Shown here: piece by piece, positions 55,201-62,762 of the stretch
Layout: every line of letters starts with the position of its first letter
Numbering within the stretch: position 1 is the stretch's first letter
Source of the DNA: DATBRC01 sp036560485
GTDB taxonomy: Bacteria; Pseudomonadota; Gammaproteobacteria; Burkholderiales; Burkholderiaceae_D
Length of the DNA: 64,000 bases
Direction: 5' to 3'
Assembly (NCBI GenBank): GCA_036560485.1
Contig: DATBRC010000037.1
Coordinates: 38,404-102,403 of the forward strand
Program-made: the position numbers and the translations under genes
The notes under the pieces: model-generated
What the model was told of the DNA's origin: nothing
What the model saw: only the letters and a program-made list of their open reading frames with translations
The model's database searches: none

Positions 55201-58120
55201 CAGGCTTGCCGTCAAGCTTGAGTACGATTGTCTGAAACTTGAAAGCGTCCTTGCTGACAGCCCAGCTATCCGGCTTGATGCCAATGACATATTTGGATGT
55301 CCACAATGGAATGTGTGTCGAGACGGCCAGCGTTTCGCCATTGGCATCCTGGTATTCAAGTTCCGTCAAGACGTCTTGCGGCTTTTGTGAGCTGGGTAAT
55401 TTGTCGATCGTAATGCGTGCTGCGCCGGCACCATCGAGTGTCAAGATACGCGTTTTGACACCGTTTTTTGCATTGGCTGTACCGCTGGCATCTTCTTCCT
55501 GAACATCCTGCCCCTCTTCTCGATATCCCTCATCTTCATCGTAGGATGCCGATTGCGTGACAACACCTTCCTTGACATCGCCATTGCTGAAAGCAAAATC
55601 ACTGTAGTCGGCGAAGGACACGTATTTATCCTGCATTACTGTGCGCAGCTTCACCGGTGCATTGGATGCGCCACCGCCGGCGAGATAATTTAATTGCACA
55701 TCCAGATCGAACTTGGAAGCGCGGACGAGCGGTGTTTTCGGCCCTTGCAAGATCGCCTTCATGGTCGGAACGCGGAACGCTTCGACACGGAACGAGCCGA
55801 CAGAGTAGGGGCCGACCGTCAGGCGATACGTCCCCTGTTTGGCATCTGCCGGAATTTTCCATGTCGATTCTGCGGTGCCTGTGCTTGACCATTGCAATGG
55901 CAATTCATACTGCTGATCTGTTCCCTCATGAGTGATGATCAGTTTTTGGTTCGCGCTGTCGGCAGCGTTGCTGACTGAGCTGTTTGGTGCGGAGAAACCT
56001 ATTTTTTTCCTGTGATAGCTTCTTGTTCCGAGCATTGGATCGTCAGCATTGACGAATCGAATCCCGTCCATTGTGTGCTTGCGAAGAAAATGTTTCATGT
56101 GCACGGTTTCGCCGGCTCTTAACAATGTGCGGTCAAACACTGTATCGGCCATGATGTTGTCGGCATCAAAGTTCGTGGTTGGAACATTAAAGCGCCATGA
56201 CTCAATACCGCCGGTCCAGTCCGATAATGTGAAAGTCATGTCGTCATTGCTGCGCGCGCTAATGAAGTAATTCCGGTTGTAATTACACAAAGCAGCCGGT
56301 AATTTTTGCGAAATAGCCGCGACACCGGATTTGTCCGTCACGCCTTGCCATAACAACGCCCCGTTGCAATTGCGGACTGCCACTTTGGCATTGGGAACCG
56401 GCTCGCCCTTGTCCAGTGAAGTGACCCACACCAGCGACGATTCGGCGCCATGCTTGAAATGCGCAGCAAGATTGGTGACCAATGCAGCCGATTGGATATA
56501 CGCGGTCCGGCCGGTTTCGGTAATGGCTGCTCCCAGTTTGGGACTTTGCAGCTCGACAACATAAAAGCCGTTTTTCTTCAAAGGGATGCCGATGACTTCA
56601 AATGCCTTCTGGCCGCTCGGCTTCGGCAAGGCAAAGCTATCTGTTGAATCCAAGCTGCTGAAAATCGATTGTTTGATGTGGTCATTCCAGGTTTCACCAA
56701 CCGACCACTGATCGTAGCCGCCGCCATTAAGGCGTTTCATCCACGCGATAATTGCGAGGTCCTCGTTTTGCTCGATGATCGAATCTTCTTTTTTTGCGCT
56801 TGCCGGTTCTGTTTTTACCAACGATCCCAGCCAACCGACTACCCGCATCACTTCGCCTTTTACGCTCAAAGTATGCGATGCGACACTTGCTGATGTTGCA
56901 GGCAGAACTGCTTCCACGTTACGAACGGTAACAGGCAACAAGCGGTCGCCTCCAGCTTCAATAATGCCAAAGCGGGAAGGGAACTTGACCAATGGCGGTT
57001 GCTCGTCTGTACGTACCGTCAACGGAAAACGATCGCGATTGATCAGGCTGCGGCCTGCGTCGTCTTTCAGTTGAGGTGGAATGGCCAGCTTGAATGTGGC
57101 GTTTTCAGGCAACGCGCCTTTGAACGAAACATGGTAGACGTAATCGTTTTTAATCTCTTCCTTGTCAATAATCGGGCGGTATACTTTGCCGTCACTGCCT
57201 GTCAGCGTGATGGATCTTGCATCCTTGATGTTGATCGGCGCTGTGAAATCAAGTGACATCGGCAAGAAAGGGATGCACTGTCCGTTGGCATTGGTTCGGG
57301 AACAGCTGAATTTGGCACTGAAATCCGGCCTTGTCCTGTAGGCGAGCTTTTGGTCTTCGGTTGTCGCGATACCGCTTTCGCTGGTGACGCCTGCGCCCCA
57401 GACAAGACTGACATTTGCATCTGCAGGTAGGCTTTGCTTGCATTGCAAAACAACGATGGGTAGTTTCTCGATGCGGTTGTTGTTCAGTCCCAGTGTCGTA
57501 ACCCAGACGCCGCCACGCGCTTTGAAATAGATTGTCAAATAACGGTCGATAAATTTTTTGCGCAAGGCGAGAAGCTCATCGCGCTGCTTGCCAGTGATCA
57601 GCCGGACGCCGATTTTTTCATTAACGCCGGCTGCAGAGCAGTAAACATTACTCTCAATCGTGTCAATTTTTGCCACGGTATCCAGGCCCAGGATGAAGAT
57701 TTGATTTTCATCGAGATATCCGGCGCCTTCCGATGGCACGGATTCAATAACTGCAGGACCACCCGTTGAAAAAGTATATGGCTGCGTAGCTACAACGGCT
57801 TTCCCGGCCAAATCCTTCAAATCAGGTTTCAAAGAAAAACTGCAACTGACTCCGGCCGGCAGGTCGCGATCAAAGTCATAACTCCAGTTCTTGCCATCCA
57901 CCCAACGGCCGGTGCCATGCTCTGGGCACGTTACCGTAAAAGGATCTTCTAATCGAAGGTCGCCGAATGGCACAACCTGTTCGGTGAATCGTGCCTGTAC
58001 TTGTCGCACACCTTTAACCGTACCTTGCGGGGAAAACGATTCAACCGTTGTATCGGCCAATGCAACGTGACAGCAATTGGCCAACAATACGAATCCCAAC
58101 ACTTTATAAAAAGCGTGCAT
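52238..58120 (-). CDS. Bacterial alpha-2-macroglobulin family protein
   Basis: This 1960-residue secreted protein has a signal peptide MHAFYKVLGFVLLANCCHVALA (no clean lipobox, although two adjacent Cys sit in it). An N-terminal Big/MG1-type region and MG2-like macroglobulin domains follow. A bait/A2M core (about 1330-1450; RELFDTLLFWKARVVLDAKGEADIDVPLNDSLTAFRIVAIA) leads to the thioester motif CFEQ near residue 1507 in PYSCFEQTASKAVA. The CxEQ thioester traps attacking proteases covalently. Pairing with pbpC matches the YfhM-PbpC arrangement, although 1960 residues is longer than the E. coli protein (about 1650). Confidence 0.9.
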   Translation of the reverse strand: MHAFYKVLGFVLLANCCHVALADTTVESFSPQGTVKGVRQVQARFTEQVVPFGDLRLEDPFTVTCPEHGTGRWVDGKNWSYDFDRDLPAGVSCSFSLKPDLKDLAGKAVVATQPYTFSTGGPAVIESVPSEGAGYLDENQIFILGLDTVAKIDTIESNVYCSAAGVNEKIGVRLITGKQRDELLALRKKFIDRYLTIYFKARGGVWVTTLGLNNNRIEKLPIVVLQCKQSLPADANVSLVWGAGVTSESGIATTEDQKLAYRTRPDFSAKFSCSRTNANGQCIPFLPMSLDFTAPINIKDARSITLTGSDGKVYRPIIDKEEIKNDYVYHVSFKGALPENATFKLAIPPQLKDDAGRSLINRDRFPLTVRTDEQPPLVKFPSRFGIIEAGGDRLLPVTVRNVEAVLPATSASVASHTLSVKGEVMRVVGWLGSLVKTEPASAKKEDSIIEQNEDLAIIAWMKRLNGGGYDQWSVGETWNDHIKQSIFSSLDSTDSFALPKPSGQKAFEVIGIPLKKNGFYVVELQSPKLGAAITETGRTAYIQSAALVTNLAAHFKHGAESSLVWVTSLDKGEPVPNAKVAVRNCNGALLWQGVTDKSGVAAISQKLPAALCNYNRNYFISARSNDDMTFTLSDWTGGIESWRFNVPTTNFDADNIMADTVFDRTLLRAGETVHMKHFLRKHTMDGIRFVNADDPMLGTRSYHRKKIGFSAPNSSVSNAADSANQKLIITHEGTDQQYELPLQWSSTGTAESTWKIPADAKQGTYRLTVGPYSVGSFRVEAFRVPTMKAILQGPKTPLVRASKFDLDVQLNYLAGGGASNAPVKLRTVMQDKYVSFADYSDFAFSNGDVKEGVVTQSASYDEDEGYREEGQDVQEEDASGTANAKNGVKTRILTLDGAGAARITIDKLPSSQKPQDVLTELEYQDANGETLAVSTHIPLWTSKYVIGIKPDSWAVSKDAFKFQTIVLKLDGKPATNAPVAVDFFERKTYSHRRRLIGGFYAYENISEVKRLSTACEGKTDNKGMLFCTVKAPTTGNLILRAKTTDDEGHTVFANTETWVAGEDNWWFNANDNDRIDVLPEKKRYEPGQEATFQVRMPFREATALVTVEREGIIDTYVKHLSGKKPVFSIPVKNNYAPNVYVSAFVVRGRVDGIQPTALVDLGKPAYKMGLARLQVGWQAHELKVQVTTDKPAYRVREKAKTHIKVVRADGRPAPAGAEIALAAVDVGLLELMPNDSWKLLEAMMQERSLQVQTSTAQMQVIGKRHFGRKAVPSGGGGGKSAGRELFDTLLFWKARVVLDAKGEADIDVPLNDSLTAFRIVAIANANADLFGTGNIDIRSTQDLILMSGLPGLIREDDNYRAGFTLRNTTNAALTVDLDAWVSDGSDKKPTSLKMPTQSITIEPGQAKEVGWDHHVPLGVHAQVWDVSAKSRDGSVSDKIRIKQKVTFAIPVRTYQATLMQIEKPINMSVQMPADALPGRGGIQTLLKPRLGNELPGVKEYMSDYPYSCFEQTASKAVALQDEKQWNAHMAALPAYMDSDGLVKYFPLMIYGSDTLTSYILSIADEAGYEIPEHSKTRMEEALIGFVQGRIFRYSQLATADVAIRKMTALEALSRSKKVTPDMLQSFSIEPNLWPTSAVINWYLVLQRTDSLPARDEKLAQVEQILRSRLNFQGTTMGFSTERIDDLWWLMISTDVNANRILLTMLENDRWHEDIGRLVRGTLGRQHKGHWNTTVANAWGVLAIKKFSEKFESIPVTGNTNVTLNAKTKTLDWAKREDGGTFLQPWPKDRDELNINHIGTGKPWVTIQSLAAIPLKTPLSSGYKVVKTITPVEQKKPGVWSRGDVYRVHLDLEAQADMTWVVVDDPIPASASILGSGLGRDSQIMSTGEKREGWVWPAFEERTFEAFRSYYEFVPKGKWTVEYTVRLNNAGDFVLPQTRIEAMYSPEMFGEIPNEKVNVNP

Positions 58121-58440
58121 GCCATCTCCCTGAGTGCAATGTTGTTGAATGTTATGAGCAGATTGGATCGTCCTGAAGTCTGCCTTTGAATGATTGTAGT
58201 GGCAAGACGAGTTTGCGGATGTTTCGATTTCGCCATAATTAATGGCTACATCGCTTATGAAAAAGCTTTGATTTTGGATCTAAAGTATTTGATGTTATTT
58301 ATTAAATATATTATTTAACTTTTTGATTTTTAAATAATTAAATATTTCAAAATTGGATTTTGAGAATGCTCTTGTTGGCTTGCTTGAGTAGTCTAACAGC
58401 TCGCGGATGAGTGTTGTACTTCAGGCAGTGATTCGCATAT
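58121..58440. other. Upstream region of the macroglobulin gene with an AT-rich patch
   Basis: This 320-base gap contains a stretch of very high AT content (about 58257-58372, long runs of A and T) that stands out from the surrounding sequence. It would bend DNA and could bind H-NS/MvaT-like proteins. No gene was found in it. Promoters for the macroglobulin operon are expected here but not assigned. Confidence 0.5.
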
Positions 58441-58665
58441 TTACACAATAGCCGAAGGCCAGCCCAACAAACGATGCATGCTCTTGTAGCTACGATCGAT
58501 TTGTTCAAAGGCAGTTGGCATCGGCCTTTCAGCGTATCTCTCCAAGATATCCATGTCTCCTGGCTGGTATGCAGCTGAGATCTGTTTCGTGGATATTGCT
58601 TCTTTTTTATAACTTGGATTGATCGATTTGACAGATACTGATTTTTTAAGCGCTGCGGTTCTCAT
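58441..58665 (-). CDS. Small hypothetical protein
   Basis: This frame encodes 74 residues, basic at the start (MRTAALKKSVSVKSINPSYKK) and ending DRSYKSMHRLLGWPSAIV. No family, signal or membrane segment is seen. It sits in a region with a broken ABC ATPase gene, so it may be accessory or spurious. The frame is free of rare-looking stretches but has only a weak ribosome binding site. Confidence 0.3.
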   Translation of the reverse strand: MRTAALKKSVSVKSINPSYKKEAISTKQISAAYQPGDMDILERYAERPMPTAFEQIDRSYKSMHRLLGWPSAIV

Positions 58666-58694
58666 TTGAATATCGCCTTTGAGTATGTCTTTCT

Positions 58695-58916
58695 GAATTA
58701 GTTTATCTACTGCTCAACGTATCGGTTGCATTCGGCAGTGTGAACGCCTTGCGCCCAACGTGCCTTGATTCTCATCAAGGGCAATTCGTTGTTTTGCTTG
58801 GCACATCCCGCGCTGGAAAATCTACATTGCTTCGATGTTTCAATATCATGCAAAAGCCTGACACCGGTGCCGTCCATGATTTATCGTTGGAGTATGGCTT
58901 ATGGATTGCAGGATAA
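58695..58916 (+). pseudogene. Remnant of an ABC-transporter ATPase (phosphonate PhnC-like)
   Basis: An open frame without a good start reads LNVSVAFGSVNALR...QGQFVVLLGTSRAGKSTLLRCFN and then stops at 58914-58916 after QKPDTGAV. This is the N-terminal strand, Walker A (GTSRAGKST; usual PSGAGKST) and following helix of a phosphate/phosphonate-type ABC ATPase. Everything after about residue 70 (Q-loop, signature, Walker B) is gone. It is a fossil of a transporter locus. Confidence 0.7.
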
Positions 58917-59247
58917 GTATCTGCCTGGCTGGTGATTATGATCAAAGGCAGGGACATCGATGAAAATTCCTAAAACACTTCAAGCCGATCCGCTCTGGTG
59001 ATCATATGCATCATTTACAGGCGCTATGCAACAAGATGGTGCGTATTTTCGATCGCTGATCACCATTATCTATCGTGAAATAGCGCTTACAAAACAAACT
59101 CTTGATATGCAGCATGTTTACAAACCAAACGCATCATTGGCTCGCTTTTTGCTGTGATGAAGTACATATGACATTCATATCCAGCAGTAATTTGTTTTTT
59201 TAATTAATCAGCCGTGTACTAATCGCGGAATTAGAAGGGGGGGAATT
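58917..59247 (+). promoter_or_regulatory. Upstream region of the FNT transporter gene
   Basis: This 331-base region between the ATPase remnant and the transporter start contains no convincing gene. AGGGGGG just before 59248 is a strong ribosome binding site. No perfect FNR box or NarL/NtrC site could be named; TTGAT-ATGC-AGCAT near 59100 is only half an FNR match. Confidence 0.4.
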
Positions 59248-60057
59248 ATGGCTTATTTAGTGCCGTCGGAATTTGTCAAAAAGATGGTAGATGCAGGTGA
59301 ATCAAAAATCTACATGTCAACCAGAGATACGTTGATCAGGGCATATATGGCCGGAGCGATCCTCGCATTGGCTGCCGCATTTGCGGTAACGATCAATGTC
59401 CAGACCGGTCAACCGTTGCTTGGCGGCGTTTTATTCCCGGTCGGTTTTTGCATGCTGTATTTATTCGGCTTTGATCTTCTGACCGGCGTGTTTGTTTTGT
59501 CGCCGCTCGCATTGATTGATAAACGCCCGGGTGTGACTATCGGTGGTGTTTTAAGAAACTGGGGATTGGTATTTGTCGGCAATTTCGCCGGTGCGCTGAC
59601 TGTGGCAGTTCTGATGGCAATAATCGTCACCTATGCTTTTTCGATTGAGCCTAATGCGGTGGGTAAAGCGATTGGCGTGATCGGTGAAAATCGTACGCTG
59701 GGATATGCAAAATACGGTGCAGCAGGCATGTTGACCTTGTTTGTTCGTGGCATGCTGTGTAACTGGATGGTATCGGCCGGTGTGGTTGGTGCGATGATTT
59801 CCACTTCGGTGAGCGGCAAGGTGATTGCCATGTGGATGCCGATCATGCTCTTCTTTTATATGGGCTTTGAGCATTCGGTGGTGAATATGTTTCTGTTCCC
59901 ATCCGGTTTGATGTTGGGCGGTCATTTCTCGATCATGGATTACATGATCTGGAATGAGATTCCGACTGTGTTGGGTAACCTGGTTGGCGGCCTTGCATTC
60001 ACCGGACTGACTTTGTATGCCACACATGTGAAAACTGCGCCTAAGCGTGCGCTCTAA
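59248..60057 (+). CDS. Formate/nitrite transporter (FNT) family protein, NirC-like
   Basis: This 269-residue polytopic protein has six predicted helices and FNT signatures: MAGAILALAAAFAV, GGVLFPVGFCMLYLFGFDLLTGVF, LRNWGLVFVGNFAGAL, FVRGMLCNWMVS and MGFEHSVVNMFLFPSGL. It forms a pentameric channel for nitrite or formate. The length and the kinase/phosphatase neighbour fit the nitrite-transport branch found near assimilatory nitrate genes, but no nitrate or nitrite reductase gene is in the window. A strong terminator follows. Confidence 0.85.
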   Translation: MAYLVPSEFVKKMVDAGESKIYMSTRDTLIRAYMAGAILALAAAFAVTINVQTGQPLLGGVLFPVGFCMLYLFGFDLLTGVFVLSPLALIDKRPGVTIGGVLRNWGLVFVGNFAGALTVAVLMAIIVTYAFSIEPNAVGKAIGVIGENRTLGYAKYGAAGMLTLFVRGMLCNWMVSAGVVGAMISTSVSGKVIAMWMPIMLFFYMGFEHSVVNMFLFPSGLMLGGHFSIMDYMIWNEIPTVLGNLVGGLAFTGLTLYATHVKTAPKRAL

Positions 60058-60074
60058 TTAATTGGCGTTACAAT

Positions 60075-60114
60075 AAAAGAGCTCCAGTCCGAACAGGGAC
60101 TGGGGCTCTTTTTA
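60075..60114 (+). terminator. Terminator of the FNT gene
   Basis: AAAAGAGCTCCAGTCC (60075-60090) pairs with GGACTGGGGCTCTTTT (60097-60112), with one mismatch and a short loop, and runs into Ts. It begins 17 bases after the stop codon. Confidence 0.88.
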
Positions 60115-60121
60115 TATCAAA

Positions 60122-60328
60122 TAGGACTTACGTAAAATCGCCGCAGCCGCGTTGTCGCTCCTAGTCGTACGTGTGTACTGCCGTCCAACCTCACCCTCAA
60201 TCCCTCTCCAGAAAGTGGAGAGGGAAGCTATTTGCCCCCTTCTCCCGCAAGCGGGAGAAGGGATGGGGACTCAAAGCACTGCTTTGAGGGATGCGACGTC
60301 TTGCTGCAACGATTTTACGTAAGTCCTA
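60122..60328. repeat. 207-bp inverted-repeat element with a nested CCCTCTCCC-type repeat
   Basis: Perfect 19-base arms (TAGGACTTACGTAAAATCG at 60122-60140 and its complement at 60310-60328) extend imperfectly inward. The inner flank GCGTTGTCGC...CGTACGTGTGTACTG resembles the core of the repeat at 22721-22821. Between the two halves of that core lies a different repeat: hairpins at 60202-60224, 60237-60262 and 60270-60288 of the CCCTCTCCC type. It ends 6 bases before the next start codon. Confidence 0.85.
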
Positions 60329-60334
60329 GTAAAC

Positions 60335-62068
60335 ATGACCAATCAATTAAAAATATCCGTCGGACAGTATTCCGATAAAGGGCGCAAGGAAACCAATCAG
60401 GATTTTCACGGCGTCTACATCCCAAAAGAACCGCACCTGAGTTCAAAGGGGGTGGCGATTGCTCTGGCCGACGGGATCAGTAGCAGCGATGTAAGCCATA
60501 TCGCCAGCGAATCCGCCGTAGCAGGTCTTCTGGACGATTATTATTGCACCTCAGAAGCGTGGTCTGTAAAGACTTCGGTAGAGCGCGTATTGGTCGCAAC
60601 AAATTCCTGGTTGTATTCACAGACCCAGCAAAGTCAGGGCCGTTACGATAAGGATCGTGGCTATGTGTGCACGTTGAGTGCGATGGTGATCAAGTCTACG
60701 ACCGCTCATATTTTCCATGTGGGCGATACACGCATCTATCGATTGCACAACAAGGCTCTCGAGCAATTGACCAACGATCATCGCGTTTGGGTATCGCCGG
60801 GCCAAAGCTATCTTGGTCGAGCGATGGGTATCGATGGGCAACTTGAAATCGACTACAAAACTTTTCAGCTTGAGAAGGGCGATACCTTTCTCCTTGCCAC
60901 TGATGGTGTCTATGAACACATCGACGCGCATTTCGTCATCAACACTATTAATGGATGTGGAAGTGACCTGGATAAAGCCGCCAGGCTTATTGTAGAAGAA
61001 GCATACAGGCAGGGCAGTGAGGACAATCTCACCGCTCAAATTCTCAAGGTGGAAGAACTGCCGAGGCCGGAGGTCAACGAGATTTATAAGCAGTTAGCCG
61101 AGTTGCCCTTTCCACCAATCCTTGATGCAAGAATGGATTTTGACGGATACAAAATTATCAGGGAGGTGCATGGCAGCAATCGCAGTCACATTTATCTGGC
61201 TGTAGATAATGAAACAAACGATGTAGTCATCATTAAAACACCATCAATCGACCTTCAGGATGATCCGGCTTATGTGGAAAGATTTTTGATGGAAGAATGG
61301 GTTGCACGGCGCATCAATAGTGCGCATGTGTTGAAGCCTTGCTTGCAGACCAGAAAACGCAACTTCATTTATCTGGTGACGGAATTCATCGATGGCCAAA
61401 CCTTGGCTCAGTGGATGATCGATAATCCTAAGCCTGACCTGATAACAGTACGTGGCATTATTGAGCAAATTGCCAAAGGACTGCGTGCATTCCACCGTTC
61501 GGAAATGCTGCATCAGGATATCAGGCCGGAAAATATCATGATCGACAGCACTGGCACGGTGAAGATCATTGACTTCGGTTCAACCAGTGTTGCAGGCATC
61601 ATGGAAATTGCATCGCCCATCGATCGCAATCATTTGCTGGGTGCGGCCCAATATGCAGCACCAGAATACTTTCTAGGAGAAAGCGGTTCAACATGCTCGG
61701 ATATTTTCTCTCTGGGCGTGCTTGCTTATCAGATGTTGACGGGCAGGTTGCCATATGGCGTAGAAGTGCCAAAAATCAGAACAAAAGCCGCACAAAGAAA
61801 CCTGACATATACCTCTGCCCGTATTTATGATCGTGAGATTCCGGCCTGGATCGATGAGGCAATCTTGAAGGCAGTGCAGCCTAATCCGGAGAAGCGTTAC
61901 GAAGACTTATCCGAGTTTGTATTCGATCTACGCCATCCGAACAAAGCGTTTCTTAACAAAACACGCCAACCGCTCATTGAACGTAATCCGGTGATTTTCT
62001 GGAAAAGCGTTTCTTTTATTCTGGCTGCTGTGATTATGGTGTTAACTTTTAAATCAGCCATGAAATAA
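60335..62068 (+). CDS. Bifunctional PP2C phosphatase/Ser-Thr protein kinase, membrane-anchored
   Basis: This 577-residue fusion has an N-terminal PP2C phosphatase (about 5-235; SDKGRKETNQDFHG, ALADGISSSDVSHIASESAV, HVGDTRIYRL, FLLATDGVYEH). A Hanks-type kinase follows (about 265-545; Lys in VVIIKTPS, HQDIRPENIM, IIDFGST, GVLAYQMLTGRLPYG). A single transmembrane helix near the C-terminus (about 553-573) anchors it. The glycine loop of the kinase is weak. In relatives such fusions sit beside nitrate/nitrite transporters and may tune them. It starts immediately after an inverted repeat and has no visible SD. Confidence 0.9.
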   Translation: MTNQLKISVGQYSDKGRKETNQDFHGVYIPKEPHLSSKGVAIALADGISSSDVSHIASESAVAGLLDDYYCTSEAWSVKTSVERVLVATNSWLYSQTQQSQGRYDKDRGYVCTLSAMVIKSTTAHIFHVGDTRIYRLHNKALEQLTNDHRVWVSPGQSYLGRAMGIDGQLEIDYKTFQLEKGDTFLLATDGVYEHIDAHFVINTINGCGSDLDKAARLIVEEAYRQGSEDNLTAQILKVEELPRPEVNEIYKQLAELPFPPILDARMDFDGYKIIREVHGSNRSHIYLAVDNETNDVVIIKTPSIDLQDDPAYVERFLMEEWVARRINSAHVLKPCLQTRKRNFIYLVTEFIDGQTLAQWMIDNPKPDLITVRGIIEQIAKGLRAFHRSEMLHQDIRPENIMIDSTGTVKIIDFGSTSVAGIMEIASPIDRNHLLGAAQYAAPEYFLGESGSTCSDIFSLGVLAYQMLTGRLPYGVEVPKIRTKAAQRNLTYTSARIYDREIPAWIDEAILKAVQPNPEKRYEDLSEFVFDLRHPNKAFLNKTRQPLIERNPVIFWKSVSFILAAVIMVLTFKSAMK

Positions 62069-62147
62069 TTGATTACGAGAGGAACGTAAGGCAATTCGAT
62101 GCATCAAGCCTGCCGCTTTAATTGCACGGTTTATCGCTGAATGAGCT

Positions 62148-62531
62148 CTAATTTTTTTCTGACGGTATTTTTGTTTCTAATGTCGTTATGCGTGGTTTGT
62201 TTTCGGCCTGATTCTTTGTGGCCGTCATTTTTTCTGCGCCCCATGGTGTGGTGATTTCTAATTGTCCCCACGGCGTGTCAATTGAGAAGGTTGGCCTTAA
62301 TTTATCTGCATTCATCGCTACCCATATCAGGATGCAATTGATGGATATAAAAATTATCAAGACTGCCGCATTGAAGATTCCTCTTGCCCTTGTTTTTTGT
62401 TCGTCGTTCGTGTTGTCCCTATTCTCATCTGTCGAAAATGCTTGTACTGTCCGATATCCTGTAACCGGATCAGTTCGTGCATTCGGTGAAGTATCTTTTT
62501 CTTTTCGATCATCCGGTCTTTGACGCATCAT
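62148..62531 (-). CDS. Hypothetical protein with one transmembrane helix
   Basis: This 127-residue protein has a hydrophilic, charged N-terminus (about 1-48), a transmembrane helix FNAAVLIIFISINCILIWVAM (about 53-73) and then a polar segment containing DTPWGQLEITTPWGAEK, where TPWG is repeated. I do not recognise a family. It is convergent with the kinase/phosphatase gene. The topology suggests a small inner-membrane protein with a periplasmic tail. Confidence 0.5.
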   Translation of the reverse strand: MMRQRPDDRKEKDTSPNARTDPVTGYRTVQAFSTDENRDNTNDEQKTRARGIFNAAVLIIFISINCILIWVAMNADKLRPTFSIDTPWGQLEITTPWGAEKMTATKNQAENKPRITTLETKIPSEKN

Positions 62532-62705
62532 TCAGACTTCCTATGGTAGATGGGAAAATTTCATTATTTTTTTGAATAAATGACTGGGCAAGGCAAAAAG
62601 GTCGCTTATTATCACGGCCGAGATTTGTTTTGGGGATCCCATAAATATGGTATTTGAGGTTAATTCTTGTTACTTTTGAGTAGTCTGTGTATAGACCGGA
62701 GACAT

Positions 62706-62751
62706 AGGTAACAACTGTGCCGGGACATAGGTAACAACTGTGCCGGGACAT
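62706..62751. repeat. 23-bp tandem duplication inside the left end of the IS
   Basis: Two identical 23-base units (62706-62728 and 62729-62751), each starting AGGTAACAACTGTGCCGGG, lie next to each other. The right end of the element has only one. Confidence 0.9.
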
Positions 62752-62762
62752 GGGTAACACAT

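Noticed and set aside
62705..62760. Possible CRISPR-like short repeats before the IS transposase
   Set aside because: The two 23-bp units are directly adjacent without spacers and are part of the IS end.
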